Below, piece by piece: positions 1 to 14,507 of a stretch of 64,000 nucleotides of DNA (positions are counted from its first letter, which is position 1; every line of letters begins with the position of its first letter). The notes under the pieces were generated by a model. That model saw only the letters and a list, made by a program, of their open reading frames with translations, did not search any database and had not been told where the DNA came from. Both the position numbers and the translations under genes were made by a program. The stretch spans positions 2,728,001 to 2,792,000 of the forward strand of contig NZ_CP059901.1 in assembly GCF_014127285.1 (NCBI RefSeq). The letters run 5' to 3'. Source of the DNA: Mumia sp. ZJ1417. GTDB taxonomy: Bacteria; Actinomycetota; Actinomycetes; Propionibacteriales; Nocardioidaceae.

Positions 1-920
1 AGCGCGTACGTGAAGCTCGGGCACGAGACCTCGACGATCTCGGCGCCGGCCTTCGTCAGCAGCGCGATCGCCTCGTCGAACCGGGCGCGTACGCCGGGCT
101 GGTAACCCTCGCCGCCGAGCTCGCGGACGATCCCGATCCGCAGACCCGAGACGTCAGCGCGGCGGGCCGCCTCGATGACGGGCGGGACGGGGGCGTCGAT
201 GCTGGTCGAGTCGAGCGGGTCGTGGCCGCCGATCAGGTCGTGCAGCAGCGACGCGTCGAGCACGGTACGGGTGACCGGGCCCGCCTGGTCCAGCGACGAG
301 GCCAGCGCGATCAGGCCGTAGCGCGACACGCCTCCGTACGTCGGCTTCACACCGACTGTGCCGGTGACGGCGGCGGGCTGACGGATCGAGCCGCCGGTGT
401 CGGTGCCGATCGCGAGCGGAGCCTCGTACGCTCCGACAGCGGCGGCCGAGCCACCTCCGGAACCACCGGGGATGCGGTCGCGGTCCCAGGGGTTGCGGGT
501 CGGTCCGTACGCGGAGTGCTCGGTGGACGACCCCATCGCGAACTCGTCCATGTTGGTCTTGCCGAGGATCGGCAGGCCCGCGGCGCGGATCCGGCGGGTG
601 AGGAACGCGTCGTACGGCGGCACCCAGCCCTCGAGGATCTTGGAGCCCGCGGTGGTCGCGATGCCCTCGGTGGCGACGACGTCCTTGACGGCGATCGGCA
701 CACCGGCCAGCGGGTGGAGCTGCTCTCCCGCGGCACGGCGGGCGTCGACGTCACGCGCGGTCGCGAGCGCGCCCTCGGCGTCGAGCGCGAGGAAGGCGTT
801 GAGGTCGCCGTCGACGGCGGCGATGCGGTCGAGGTGGTCCTGGGTGACCTCGGCGGACGAGACCTCACCCGCGGCCAGCTTGCCGGCGATCTCGGCGGCG
901 CTCAGGCGGATGGTGCTCAT
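1..920 (-). CDS. gatA: Asp-tRNA(Asn)/Glu-tRNA(Gln) amidotransferase subunit A (partial, C-terminus off the window)
   Basis: Glutamine-hydrolysing subunit of the cytosolic GatCAB complex, which amidates mischarged Glu-tRNA(Gln) and Asp-tRNA(Asn). About 306 of the usual ~490-500 residues are visible. The amidase-signature triad is intact: Lys79 (GVPIAVKD), Ser154 in the glycine/serine-rich loop (PGGSGGGS) and nucleophile Ser178 ([12 protein letters not shown]). The ATG overlaps the gatC stop as ATGA, so the two are translationally coupled, as expected for subunits of one complex. gatB is not visible and presumably lies beyond the left edge. Distinguished from general amidases by the motif set and the gatC partner. 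Confidence 0.97.
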   Translation of the reverse strand, partial: MSTIRLSAAEIAGKLAAGEVSSAEVTQDHLDRIAAVDGDLNAFLALDAEGALATARDVDARRAAGEQLHPLAGVPIAVKDVVATEGIATTAGSKILEGWVPPYDAFLTRRIRAAGLPILGKTNMDEFAMGSSTEHSAYGPTRNPWDRDRIPGGSGGGSAAAVGAYEAPLAIGTDTGGSIRQPAAVTGTVGVKPTYGGVSRYGLIALASSLDQAGPVTRTVLDASLLHDLIGGHDPLDSTSIDAPVPPVIEAARRADVSGLRIGIVRELGGEGYQPGVRARFDEAIALLTKAGAEIVEVSCPSFTYA

Positions 921-1219
921 GCTTCCTCCCCGAGGATCCGCGGCACCGCGAAGCGCTGCTGCTCGACTGCGGGAGCAGCGGCGAGCGCCTGCTCCGGGGT
1001 GAGGCCCGGCGTGACGACGTCGTCGCGGAACACGTTGGACAGCGGCACGGCGTGGGAGGTCGGCGGGACGTCGACGTCGGCCACCTCCGCAACCTGGGCG
1101 ACCGACTCCAGGATGACCGTCAGCTCCGGGGTGAGCCGGTCGAGCTCGGCGTCGGTGAGGTCGATGCGCGCGAGGTTCGCCAGGTGGGCGACGTCAGCGC
1201 GCGAGATCCCGTCGGACAA
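917..1219 (-). CDS. gatC: Asp-tRNA(Asn)/Glu-tRNA(Gln) amidotransferase subunit C
   Basis: Small stabilising subunit of GatCAB, 100 residues, the normal family length. It opens with the typical pattern of a short helix followed by [20 protein letters not shown] and ends with the proline-rich belt ([10 protein letters not shown], then the FRDD segment) that wraps around GatA. The start is TTG, with a GAAGGGAC ribosome-binding sequence just upstream; no ATG or GTG fits the conserved N-terminus better. It overlaps gatA by four bases and is the first gene of this operon. Confidence 0.95.
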   Translation of the reverse strand: MSDGISRADVAHLANLARIDLTDAELDRLTPELTVILESVAQVAEVADVDVPPTSHAVPLSNVFRDDVVTPGLTPEQALAAAPAVEQQRFAVPRILGEEA

Positions 1220-1296
1220 CGGAGAGTCCCTTCGAGCGTGGGTGGGGATTACCGATCCATCCTAGGGCGTCGGCCCTTGCCCTCGTCCTCGCACGG

Positions 1297-2466
1297 TCAC
1301 CGGACCTGACGCACCGACGCCATCATGCTCGCGTCCGCACCTGTCGAATAGATCGCGAGCTCGAGCGAGTACCCCGCGAAGTCGCCTTCCTGACGTTCCG
1401 CGGCGGCGGCAACCCACGAGGACCCGGCCTCGTCGCTGAGACCGAGCCCGACCAACTCGAGACCGAGGGCGGCGCGGGCCTGCTTCTCGTCGAGCGGGGT
1501 GTCGTACGTCGCGCCGCGGACCGACAGGTTCCAGCTGGTCGACGTCTCGTGATCCATCCCGAGGACGTGGACGGACGTGCGGCCGTCGTCCTTCTCGCAC
1601 GAGATCGACTCCGCGTCGTCCTTCTTGCAGGTGAACCCCTTGGCCGCCAGCGTCGGAGCCAGCGTGGCGGTGGTCCCGGGCGACGGCCCGGCGCCCGGGA
1701 TCGCCTCGGCACCCTCGGAGCGGATCTGGAAGCCGTCACCGTACGCGGTGAAGGTGGCGGCGGTGCCGAGGTCGTCGGGACCGAGGTCGGTGTCTGCCGC
1801 GGCAGCGGCGGTCAGCTCGTCGCCCAATCCGTCGAAGAGCGTCTCGCCGACGGCCTGCGCCGCGACCGCGGTGACCGCCGCGGGATCCGTGACGAGGTAG
1901 GCCGCGAGGTCCACGTTCGTGACGACGCCATCCGCGAGGTCGACACGAAGCGTCGCGCGCTGCGGGTCCTCGCCGGCAACGAAGGAGTGGCAACGCACGA
2001 GAGCGCCGGCCACCGTCGTGTAGCAGGACCAGCCTTCCTGCGCCTCCAGAGCGGCCGTCAGGTCACCGACAGCCCTCTCCGTCATCGGTTCGCCCCCTCC
2101 ATCGGACCCACCAGCCTGACGCGAAGCCGACGAAACAGGCTCGGTCGAGTCCGAGTTCGGGTCCGAGCTCTTGTCGATGACGCTGACCCCGACCACGACC
2201 GCGGCGACGATCAGGGCGAGCGCGACCGCTGCTCCCACGACGAGGAGGACGAGGTTGCGTCGCCGGTTGCTGCCCCCGTTGCCGCCGTCGGGCGACGGTG
2301 GGACCCACTGCGGGGCGCCGTACGGGGACTGCTGCGGGTAGCCGCCGGGACCCTGCGGACTCCAGTGCTGCGGCGTCGGGGGAACCTGGGGAGGTGGCGG
2401 CCCCCAGCCCTGCGGAGGAGGCCCGTACGGCGGGACGGGCGGTTGCGGGCCGTTCGGGTGCGACAT
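1297..2466 (-). CDS. Proline-rich single-pass membrane protein of unknown function
   Basis: Not recognised as a named family. The 389-residue protein has a cytoplasmic N-terminal tail of about 65 residues very rich in Pro, Gly, Gln and Tyr (PPYGPPPQGW-type repeats), one transmembrane helix at about residues 70-95 (LVLLVVGAAVALALIVAAVV), a low-complexity Ser/Asp linker, and an extracytoplasmic region of about 270 residues containing two Cys pairs, which could form disulfides (WSCYTT...RCHSF and FTCKKDD...SISCEK). The arrangement resembles many actinobacterial anchored exported proteins. The ATG follows a good GGAGG site. It lies upstream of gatC with a 77-base gap, so co-transcription with gatCA is possible but unproven. 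Confidence 0.75.
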   Translation of the reverse strand: MSHPNGPQPPVPPYGPPPQGWGPPPPQVPPTPQHWSPQGPGGYPQQSPYGAPQWVPPSPDGGNGGSNRRRNLVLLVVGAAVALALIVAAVVVGVSVIDKSSDPNSDSTEPVSSASRQAGGSDGGGEPMTERAVGDLTAALEAQEGWSCYTTVAGALVRCHSFVAGEDPQRATLRVDLADGVVTNVDLAAYLVTDPAAVTAVAAQAVGETLFDGLGDELTAAAAADTDLGPDDLGTAATFTAYGDGFQIRSEGAEAIPGAGPSPGTTATLAPTLAAKGFTCKKDDAESISCEKDDGRTSVHVLGMDHETSTSWNLSVRGATYDTPLDEKQARAALGLELVGLGLSDEAGSSWVAAAAERQEGDFAGYSLELAIYSTGADASMMASVRQVR

Positions 2467-2661
2467 CGGTCCTCCGGGGAAGGGTGGCGCTCCATTGTGG
2501 ACAGTCGGTGGTCGCGCGCCGCACCCGGGATCGCCAGGGCGAGGTCACGACTTCGGCCGCCCACGACGCGTGACAAACCGTGCAACCCAGCAGTAACCTC
2601 ACGTTCGCATGCGCCACGGGGCGCCCCCGCCCCCGGCGCCATCGTCTTGGGAGGGACAGAC

Positions 2662-3651
2662 ATGCGTAGGCCCGTCGTCGCCGCACTGGCGACCGCCGCA
2701 CTCGTCACCGCCGGACTCGCAGGCGCACCCGCCGCGAATGCCGGCAGCCAGGTCGTCCTGCCGATCACCGGCACGACGTCGCTCGCCAACCCGCTCGCCG
2801 GTGGCGCCGTCCTCGATATGCCCGCTGGAGCAAAGCTCACCGGCGACTTCGACTTGTTGCGTGACCCGTTGCTCGTCGGCGACATGGTGATCCCGCCGAT
2901 CACGGCAAAGGTGCGCGCCCTCGGCATCCCCGTCCTGGGCGACACGACCTCGACCGTCGTGCTGGAGCCGGTCGGCAAGACCGAGGCACGGGCCGGCGAG
3001 GGCGGCATCGTGACCGCAAAGACCAGCTTCCGGATCGCGCTGCCGGAGGTCCGGAGCGACCTGCCGCTCGCCGACAAGCTCAACCTCGGCGGCCCCGACT
3101 GCAAGACGGACGTCATCACGACCACGCTCACGAGCACCGAGCCGCTCAGCCTGACCGAGGCCTTCCCGATGAAGGCCACGTTCACCATCCCCGAGATCAC
3201 GGGGTGTCCGAAGGTTCTCACGATCCCGCTGAGCAACTGGGCGCTCAACACGCTGATGGGCGGTGAGGGCAACACCCTCGACCTCATGGTCGGCCCGATC
3301 ACCACCGTCCCCGGCCAGAACCCGGCCCCCGCCCCCGCCCCCGCCCCGAAGCCGGTCGCCGTCACCAAGTCGGCGTCGACGGTGAAGGCGACCGCCAAGA
3401 AGATCGCGTACGGCAAGGCCGGCAAGGTCAAGGTCGCCGTCCGCTCGTCTCGCAAGGCGTCCGGCACGGTCCGCGTCTACAAGGGCAAGAAACTGCTTGC
3501 CACCAAGCGGCTCGCCAACGGCAAGGCGACCGTCACGCTGCGCAAGAAGGCGCTGAAGGCCGGCAAGCACCGGCTGCGCGTCGTCTATGCGGGCAGCTCC
3601 ACCGTCCGCGGGTCCAACGGCAAGGTCGTCGTCCGCGTCGTCAAGCGCTGA
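2662..3651 (+). CDS. Secreted protein with C-terminal bacterial Ig-like repeat
   Basis: 329 residues. A classical signal peptide occupies residues 1-29 (basic MRRP, hydrophobic core, AANA cleavage region). The central ~190 residues are unrecognised but are beta-rich with one Cys pair (GPDCKTD, ITGCPK). A Pro-Ala hinge (PAPAPAPAPKP) leads to a Lys-rich domain of ~85 residues ending VRVVKR, typical of bacterial Ig-like domains of the Big_3 type that mediate surface or polysaccharide contact. The start was chosen because GGAGGG stands a few bases upstream and the signal peptide begins here; the open frame extends much further upstream but is unlikely to be translated. Related repeats occur in the amidase at 6532-8889. 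Confidence 0.8.
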   Translation: MRRPVVAALATAALVTAGLAGAPAANAGSQVVLPITGTTSLANPLAGGAVLDMPAGAKLTGDFDLLRDPLLVGDMVIPPITAKVRALGIPVLGDTTSTVVLEPVGKTEARAGEGGIVTAKTSFRIALPEVRSDLPLADKLNLGGPDCKTDVITTTLTSTEPLSLTEAFPMKATFTIPEITGCPKVLTIPLSNWALNTLMGGEGNTLDLMVGPITTVPGQNPAPAPAPAPKPVAVTKSASTVKATAKKIAYGKAGKVKVAVRSSRKASGTVRVYKGKKLLATKRLANGKATVTLRKKALKAGKHRLRVVYAGSSTVRGSNGKVVVRVVKR

Positions 3652-3658
3652 CCCTCGA

Positions 3659-6531
<2,873 letters not shown>

Positions 6532-6545
<14 letters not shown>

Positions 6546-8889
6546 GCGTGAGCGTCTTGGACCGGTACGGGAGGACGTAGCCGTTCGGGTCGATCTGCAC
6601 CCGGAGCTTCTGGGTGCCCTTGCGCGAGGTCGGGATGCGGATCGTGACCTTGTTGTTGAGCTTCTTGGTCATCTTGGCCGAGCGCAGCACCTTGCCACCC
6701 CGATAGACCGAGACCCGTCCGGTGATGCGCGAGTAGCCCGGCGCCGTCGCTTTCACCCGGAGGACGACCTTCTTGCCGCGCTTGACCTTCTTGGCGCTGA
6801 GCTTGCGGGAGACCTTGAGCTTGGCCTTGTGGATCGTCGCCGCCTTCGAGATCGTCGGCGCCGCGTGAAGGTTGGCGGACCCTCCGTACGAGACCGTCAC
6901 CGTACGGCGCTTGGTGCGGTTCGCGGGCAGACGCACGTCGGCGTAGCCGCCGGACAGCGCCTTCTGGCCCACGACCCTGCCGCCCTCGCGGACGACGACG
7001 GTCCCGGTGGGATGCTGGCCGTTGGCGGCCGCACGCACGCGCAGCACCGGCTGAGCCCGCCAGCGCGGCACGCCCACGTACGAGGCCGAGAGGGCGCTGC
7101 GTCCCTTCGCCACCGCAAGGGTCGCCGCGCTCGTCGCCGACGACGGCGCGATCGCGTAGTGGCCGTCGTACCGGGCGACGAGGCGGTGCGTCCCGGCGGC
7201 GAGGTCTCGGCGCAGCCTCACCGTGGCGGTGGAGAAGTCTCCCGTCGACGACATCGCCACGGTCGCCCGTCCCATGACCGTCGAGCCGGACAGGATCGTC
7301 ACCGTTCCGCGCGGCTTGACGTTGGCCCCGTTCACCGTGACGCGCGCCGTCACCTGGTCGCCCGAGGTGACCGAGGTCTTGTCGTACGTCGCCGACGTGG
7401 TCGTCGCCGCGCGGACCACGGAGACGACGAACGTCCCGCTCTGCCCCCAGGCGACCGCGGCGTCGCCGCTGTAGAGCACGGCCAGGCGGCGCGCGCCGGC
7501 ATACATCAGCTTCGGCAGCTTGATCGACGCCTCGCCGGCCGCGTCAAGGGTGGTCTCGCCGAGCACGTCGCCACGCTGGGTGTCGAAGATCTGGACCGAG
7601 CCCGTCGGGACCCGGCCGGCGGCAGTGACCCCGACGGCGACGTCCGTGCGGTTGCCGCCGACGGTGTAGGTCGTCGGGACCGCCGAGGCGGTGATCGTCG
7701 GCTTGAGCCCGGAGTTCTTCATGACGGCGTTGACCCTGGTGCGGATCGTGCCCATCTTGGCGTAGAGGTTGCGTCCTGGGCAGGCCGTCTGGCCGACGTC
7801 GCGGTGGCCGACGATCTTGGGCTTGACGACCTTCTTGCCCCTGTTGGTCGTGAACGTCCGGGTGCCGGTCGGGACGACGTGGTTGAGCGAGAACTTCCAG
7901 GCGATGACGCGCGAGACGGTCTCGACGACCGCCGACGAGGCAGCGGCCGACTCGAAGTTGCCGAGGACCGAGACGCCGAAGGTCGTGGTGTTGTTGTTGA
8001 GCGCGTGTGCACCCACCACGTTGCGGGTCAGACCGCCCCAGCGGCCCTCCCACGCCCGGCCCCACTTGTCGACGACGACGTTGTAGCCGATGTCACGCCA
8101 CTTCAGCGCCTTCACGTGGTAGGCGTAGATCGCCCGGATGACCGAGGGCACCTCGGCCTGCGTATAGGAGTTGGAGCCGGCTGTGTGGTGGACGACCGCA
8201 CCCTGCACCTTGCCGTAGTCGGGCGCGGACTTGTCGCGGATCCGCTCGTCGGCACCCCACGTCGCGCGCGAGCGGATGGTCGGCATCGGCGTCGCGGCCT
8301 CCGCAGCGGCGAGCGGCTTCGCCTCCTTGGTGGTCGTGCTGCCGAGGTCGAGGAGATCGACCTGGACGTCCGCAGGGGCGTCGCCGTCGGACGTGGCGAC
8401 CTTCACCTGGACGGCGTCCGACGGGCCGACGATCAGCGGGGCGGTGCCGGCGCGGGCCTTCGCGGCCTCGCGGGTGCCCGGGTCAGGGCCGTCGTCGGAG
8501 ACGTCGTCCAGCCTGTACCAGTCGGTCCAGCCCGACTCCTCGCGCGTCCGGACGTACGTGAGGACCTCTCCCTCGACCGAGCCCGCGTCCCAGGTGACAC
8601 CGGCGACGCGGAACTCGTCGGTCGGCAGCTTCGGGGTGTCGACGGCGGTCGCGACCTCACGGGTGGGATCAGGCGCGGGCGTCCCGTCCTGGGCAAGCGC
8701 ACCCTCGACCGGTGGCTCGGTGCTCGGTCCCTGCGCGCCGTCGACCGCGTACGAGGCGAGCGTGTGGCGATGCGGATCCGGTGTCGTGCCGACCACCACC
8801 GTCTCGCTCCACGAGATCACCGGGATCGCGACGAGCCCTGCCACCGCCAGTGGCAGCACGGCGAACGCAGTCTTGATCCGAGACGTCAT
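6532..8889 (-). CDS. Exported N-acetylmuramoyl-L-alanine amidase / PGRP-domain protein with Ig-like repeats
   Basis: 785 residues. Residues 1-28 form a signal peptide or membrane anchor. An acidic spacer precedes an Amidase_2/PGRP domain at about residues 200-390, opening with RATWGADERIR. The zinc ligands are intact: His in VVHHTAGS, His in IVGHRDVG and Cys in TACPGRNL, so amide-bond hydrolysis in peptidoglycan is plausible. The remaining ~390 residues are about four bacterial Ig-like repeats, the last very basic and rich in Lys/Val. This layout is common in actinobacterial exported amidases. Its tail is similar in style to the secreted protein at 2662-3651. The gene ends 14 bases inside the convergent methyltransferase gene. 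Confidence 0.9.
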
Positions 8890-8962
8890 AGGGGGCCCCC
8901 AAGCCAGTGTGTTCCTCCAGGCAGGGTACGTGAGGCGCGCCGCTCCGCGACTCGGAACGGCG

Positions 8963-9919
8963 TCAGAGGTGTGCCGCGTCCGCGAGCACCTTCAAGATAC
9001 GTCGTGCCTGGTCAGGAGGGCTTCCGGCCAGCCCGCAGGTGGGCGTGAGCACCGCCCTGGGGATCACGTCGGCGTCACCGAAACCCAGGGCGGCGAAGAA
9101 CGCGTCGGCCGTACGGCGCAGCGCGCTCGGATCGAGATGCGTGTCGGGAATACCCGGCCAGAGGTCCACGCCCGTCTCGAAGACGGCGGCGAACGCGTCG
9201 TACGACCGAGGCGCCACGAGCCGGAGGTCGAACGAGACCGCCTCGAAGCCCGCCCCGCTCAGGAGGGTGACCGGGATGTCGGAGGCACAGCTGTGCACGA
9301 CCGGACGGCCTCCTGCGCCGCGGATCTCGCGGACGACCTCGCGAAGTGCGGCGTCAGCCTCCGGCTCGTGGATGCGGCGGTGCCGACCGATCCCGCTGGC
9401 GGTGGGGATCTGCCCGTCGAGGACGGCCCGTACGCCCGGCTCGTCGACCTGGACGACGACCGAGGCGCCGGCGACCCGTCGCCCCACCTCGAGGACGTGG
9501 GCGCCGATGCCGGAGGCCAACGACTGGGCGAGCTCGCGGCGCGCACCGTGGTCGGCGAGGACGCGGTCGCCGCGCGGTCGCTCCATCGTGGCAGCGAGGG
9601 TCCACGGGCCAGGGACCTGGACCTTGAGGTCGCCCTCGTACCCCTGCAGCTCCTCCTCGAGGACGTCGAGGTCCTGCGCGAGCAGCGACCGTGCCCGGCG
9701 CTGGTCGTGCCCCGGGTTGTCGGTGAGCCGCCACCCTGCGGGCTGGAGGTCGGCGCCGATCCCGTCGAGCAGGGCCGCGCCGCGCCCGGTCATGCCCGCA
9801 CCGTCGCCGCGTGCAGGGAGCTCGGGCAGGAAGGGGAGGTCGGGGCACGTCTCGGCGACGAACCGCACGACACCCCGGAAGTCCTCCCCCGGCATCGATC
9901 CGACACCGGTGGCTCTCAT
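8963..9919 (-). CDS. Methionine synthase (cobalamin-independent) family protein, MetE C-terminal-like
   Basis: 318 residues, corresponding to the C-terminal catalytic half of vitamin B12-independent methionine synthase (UROD/MetE-like barrel) without the N-terminal half. Expected zinc-ligand motifs are visible: HSC in VVHSCASD and Cys in LTPTCGLAG. Short MetE-like proteins of this kind occur beside mnmA and ligA in many actinobacteria; whether this one makes methionine or moves another methyl or thiol group is unknown. AAGGAG precedes the ATG. The open frame extends far upstream through mnmA in another frame, which is a GC-rich artefact. It lies 38 bases after mnmA and is probably in the same operon. 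Confidence 0.88.
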   Translation of the reverse strand: MRATGVGSMPGEDFRGVVRFVAETCPDLPFLPELPARGDGAGMTGRGAALLDGIGADLQPAGWRLTDNPGHDQRRARSLLAQDLDVLEEELQGYEGDLKVQVPGPWTLAATMERPRGDRVLADHGARRELAQSLASGIGAHVLEVGRRVAGASVVVQVDEPGVRAVLDGQIPTASGIGRHRRIHEPEADAALREVVREIRGAGGRPVVHSCASDIPVTLLSGAGFEAVSFDLRLVAPRSYDAFAAVFETGVDLWPGIPDTHLDPSALRRTADAFFAALGFGDADVIPRAVLTPTCGLAGSPPDQARRILKVLADAAHL

Positions 9920-9957
9920 GCGTGCTCCTTGTTGTTGTCGCGCGAATGCCCCACCGG

Positions 9958-11076
9958 TCACCGCTCGGTTGCGGAAGCGGTGGCGTCGGCGCGGGTCGTC
10001 GCGGCGATGGTCGCGGACCCGACGACGCGCGTGCCGTCGTACAGGACAGCCGCCTGGCCGGGTGCGATCCCGTACGCGGGGTCGTGAAGGGTGAGGTGGA
10101 CGCGATCGCCGTCGTCGCGGCGTTCGACGCGTACGGTCGCGCGGTGCTCGTCGCCGTGCGCGCGCAGCTGGACCGTGCAGTCGACCTCGCCCTCGGGCGG
10201 CGTGCCGCACCACAGCGGCCGGATCCCCTCGATCACCCCGACCGCGAGGTGCTCGCGCGGACCGACCGTCACGGTGCCGGAGACCGGCTCGATGTCGAGG
10301 ACGAAGCGCGGCCTGCCGTCGGCGGCGGGGTGCCCGAGCCGCAGCCCGCGGCGCTGCCCGATCGTGTAGGCGAAGGCGCCGTCGTGCGCGCGCAGGACCT
10401 CGCCGGCCTCGTCGACGATCACGCCCGGCTTCGTGCCGAGCTTGTCGTGGAGCCACCCGGGGGTGTCACCGTCGGCGACGAAGCAGATGTCGTGGCTGTC
10501 GGGCTTGTGGGCCACCTGGAGCCCGCGACGCTCGGCCTCACGGCGTACCTCGTCCTTGGTGTCGGTGCCCAGCGGGAAGAGCGAGTGCGCGAGCTGGTCG
10601 GCAGTGAGCACGCCGAGCACGTACGACTGGTCCTTGGCGTGGTCGGCAGCGCGGTGCATCGCGACCACGCCGTCGGCCCCGGGCTCGAGCCGCGCATAGT
10701 GCCCGGTGACGACGGCGTCGAACCCGAGCGCGAGCGCCCGGTCGAGGACGGCGGCGAACTTGATCTTCTCGTTGCAGCGCAGGCACGGGTTGGGCGTACG
10801 GCCGGCGGTGTACTCGGCAACGAAGTCCTCGACGACCTCGTCGTGGAACTCGTCGCTCATGTCCCACACGTAGAACGGGATGCCGATGGCGTCGGCGGCG
10901 CGGCGGGCGTCGTTGCTGTCCTCGATCGAGCAGCAGCCGCGGGCGCCGGTCCGGTAGGACTTCGGGTTGCGCGAGAGGGCGAGGTGGACGCCGGTCACGT
11001 CGTGGCCCGCGTCCTTGGCGCGCGCGGCGGCGACGGCGGAGTCGACCCCGCCGGACATCGCGGCGATGACGCGCAT
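9958..11076 (-). CDS. mnmA: tRNA-specific 2-thiouridylase
   Basis: Thiolates U34 of tRNAs for Lys, Glu and Gln in the cytosol using ATP and sulfur relayed from a cysteine desulfurase. 372 residues. The PP-loop is [14 protein letters not shown] at the N-terminus; catalytic Cys lies in [13 protein letters not shown] and the second Cys in [13 protein letters not shown]-terminal beta domain follows. Its ATG shares one base with the stop of the upstream cysteine desulfurase gene, coupling the sulfur donor to its acceptor enzyme. The start matches the conserved [10 protein letters not shown] opening; the longer frame upstream is spurious. Confidence 0.96.
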   Translation of the reverse strand: MRVIAAMSGGVDSAVAAARAKDAGHDVTGVHLALSRNPKSYRTGARGCCSIEDSNDARRAADAIGIPFYVWDMSDEFHDEVVEDFVAEYTAGRTPNPCLRCNEKIKFAAVLDRALALGFDAVVTGHYARLEPGADGVVAMHRAADHAKDQSYVLGVLTADQLAHSLFPLGTDTKDEVRREAERRGLQVAHKPDSHDICFVADGDTPGWLHDKLGTKPGVIVDEAGEVLRAHDGAFAYTIGQRRGLRLGHPAADGRPRFVLDIEPVSGTVTVGPREHLAVGVIEGIRPLWCGTPPEGEVDCTVQLRAHGDEHRATVRVERRDDGDRVHLTLHDPAYGIAPGQAAVLYDGTRVVGSATIAATTRADATASATER

Positions 11077-12284
11077 CAGGCCCTCGCCCCGACCCGGGCG
11101 GCGGCACGCGCCCGCTCGTACACACCGGGAAGGGCGGTGAGCAGGCGGTCGACGTCCGCCTCGGTGCTGGTGTGGCCGAGGCTGAAGCGCAGCGAGCCAC
11201 GGGCCGCGAGCTCGTCCATGCCCATGGCGAGAAGGACGTGGCTGGCCTGAGGGATACCCGCAGAGCAGGCCGACCCCGTCGAGCACTCGATGCCCTGGGC
11301 GTCGAGCAGCATGAGCAAGGAGTCGCCCTCGGCTCCCGGGAACGTCACGTGGGCGACGTGCGGGAGCCGGTGCTCAGGCCCCGCCTCGGGGTCCCCGTTG
11401 ACGACCGCCTCCGGGATCGCCGTAGGGAGCCCGTCGACCAGGTGCATACGCAGGGTCTCGAGGCGCGCCGCCTCTTCGTCGCGACGGCCGACGGCGAGGT
11501 CGAGGGCGGCCGCAAACGCGGCGATCGCGGCGGTGTTGAGCGTGCCGGAGCGCAGGTCGCGCTCCTGCCCGCCGCCGTGCAGCAGAGGGACGGCGTCGAG
11601 CTCACGGCGGACGATGAGCGCGCCGACCCCGGTCGGCCCGCCGAGCTTGTGAGACGAGACCGTCATCGCGTCGAGGCCGCTGGCGGCGAAGTCGACCGGC
11701 AGGTGCCCGATCGCCTGGACGGCGTCGCTGTGGACGGGGATGCCGTAGTCGGAAGCGAGGGCGACGATGTCGGCGATCGGCTGAACCGTCCCGACCTCGT
11801 TGTTGGCCCACATGCAGCTGACGAGCGCGACGTCGGCGGGATCGCGCTCGAGCTGCGCGCGGAAGGCGTCGACGTCGAGGCGGCACCGCCCGTCGACCAC
11901 CGCGAGGTCGGCGACGGCGCCCTCGTCCTTGGCGAGCCAGGTCAGCGGGTCGAGCAGCGCGTGGTGCTCGACGGCCGAGGCGATGACACGGCGACGGGCG
12001 GGATCGGCACTGCGTCGCGACCAGTACAGGCCCTTGACGGCGAGGTTGTCGGCCTCCGTGCCGCCGGACATGAAGACGACCTCGCTCGGACGGGCGCCGA
12101 TCCGGTGCGCGATCAGCTCGCGGGCCTCCTCGACCGTACGCCGGGCGGCGCGTCCGGAGCCGTGCAACGACGAGGGGTTGCCGCCCTGGAGCATCGTCGC
12201 GTTCATTGCCGCGATCGCCTCGGGAACCATCGGCGTGGTGGCCGCGTGGTCGAGGTACGTGATCGGAGTCGGCACGGAAGTCAT
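11076..12284 (-). CDS. Cysteine desulfurase (IscS/NifS family)
   Basis: PLP enzyme that converts cysteine to alanine and passes persulfide sulfur to acceptors such as MnmA. 402 residues, normal size. It opens [12 protein letters not shown]; the PLP lysine is in [16 protein letters not shown] and the catalytic cysteine in [14 protein letters not shown] on a mobile loop. Direct one-base overlap with mnmA suggests its main client is tRNA thiolation. A TAGTCT hexamer lies nine bases before the ATG, suggesting a very short leader. Divergent from the small gene at 12349. Confidence 0.95.
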   Translation of the reverse strand: MTSVPTPITYLDHAATTPMVPEAIAAMNATMLQGGNPSSLHGSGRAARRTVEEARELIAHRIGARPSEVVFMSGGTEADNLAVKGLYWSRRSADPARRRVIASAVEHHALLDPLTWLAKDEGAVADLAVVDGRCRLDVDAFRAQLERDPADVALVSCMWANNEVGTVQPIADIVALASDYGIPVHSDAVQAIGHLPVDFAASGLDAMTVSSHKLGGPTGVGALIVRRELDAVPLLHGGGQERDLRSGTLNTAAIAAFAAALDLAVGRRDEEAARLETLRMHLVDGLPTAIPEAVVNGDPEAGPEHRLPHVAHVTFPGAEGDSLLMLLDAQGIECSTGSACSAGIPQASHVLLAMGMDELAARGSLRFSLGHTSTEADVDRLLTALPGVYERARAAARVGARA

Positions 12285-12348
12285 GACGAATCCAGACTAG
12301 TCGCCCACCTGTCGTGTGCGTACGGCCGCCGGGTGCGAGGGTGGGCAG

Positions 12349-13612
<1,264 letters not shown>

Positions 13613-13614
13613 GC

Positions 13615-14487
13615 ATGGACGTCTCGCTGCACCTCCCGCGCTTCGACGTCCCGGGAGGTGCAACGGCGATCGCGCCGACGTACGCCGAGGTGGGCGCGAT
13701 CGCGGACGGCGGCGGTCTGCGGGCGCTGTCGGTGATGGACCACTACTTCCAGATGGAGCACTACGCCGGCGGTGCGCCCGACCCGATGCTCGAGGCGTAC
13801 ACGACCCTCGCGTTCCTCGCGGCGCGGACGGAGCGCGTGGGGTTGCAGGTGCTCGTCACCGGTGTCCCGTACCGCCACCCCGGGCTCCTCGCGAAGATCG
13901 TCGCGTCGCTCGACGTCCTCAGCGGAGGCCGGGCGGGTCTCGGCATCGGCGCGGGCTGGTACGAGCGCGAGCAGCGTGGGCTCGGCGTGCCCGTGTGGCC
14001 GGCGGGCGAGCGGCTGGCGCGGCTCGAGGAGACGCTGCAGATCGTGGTGCAGATGTTCGGCGACGACGACGGGCCGTACGAGGGTCGCTACTACAGGCTC
14101 GCTGAGACGCTGTGCTCCCCGAAGCCGCTCGGGCCCGTGCCCGTGATGGTCGGCGGAGGCGGCGAGCGCAAGACGCTGCGGCTGGCGGCGCAGTACGGGG
14201 ACGCGTGCAACCTGTTTGCGCAGCCGGGGTACGGGACCGACGGCGTCGCGCACAAGCTCGCCGTCCTGCGCGAGCACTGCGACGCGGTCGGGCGACCGTA
14301 CGAGGAGATCCGCAAGACGATCCTCTGGAACGGGCCGGTGCCGTTCGACGGTGCGTTCACCGACACCCTCGCCTCGTACGCGGAGGTCGGCTTCGACGAG
14401 GTGTTCGTGATGCCGCTGGAGCCGGACCTGGTCGCGTTCGCGCGCGGGGTCGTCGAGCACGTCGTGGAGCCCGCGGCCGGGTTGTAG
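13615..14487 (+). CDS. LLM-class flavin (probably F420)-dependent oxidoreductase
   Basis: 290 residues of the bacterial luciferase-like monooxygenase superfamily. Diagnostic segments: SVMDHYFQMEHY near residue 40, TLAFLAARTERVGLQVLVTG, SLDVLSGGRAGLGIGAGWYEREQ and the substrate-side PVMVGGGGERKTLRLAAQYGD. This subfamily in actinobacteria is usually annotated as F420-dependent; F420 versus FMN use cannot be decided from sequence alone. The ATG starts two bases after the aldo/keto reductase stop, suggesting joint transcription of two redox enzymes. Converges on the SDR gene at 14508. Confidence 0.88.
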   Translation: MDVSLHLPRFDVPGGATAIAPTYAEVGAIADGGGLRALSVMDHYFQMEHYAGGAPDPMLEAYTTLAFLAARTERVGLQVLVTGVPYRHPGLLAKIVASLDVLSGGRAGLGIGAGWYEREQRGLGVPVWPAGERLARLEETLQIVVQMFGDDDGPYEGRYYRLAETLCSPKPLGPVPVMVGGGGERKTLRLAAQYGDACNLFAQPGYGTDGVAHKLAVLREHCDAVGRPYEEIRKTILWNGPVPFDGAFTDTLASYAEVGFDEVFVMPLEPDLVAFARGVVEHVVEPAAGL

Positions 14488-14507
14488 GCGTTGGCCCGGG
14501 GCCCTCG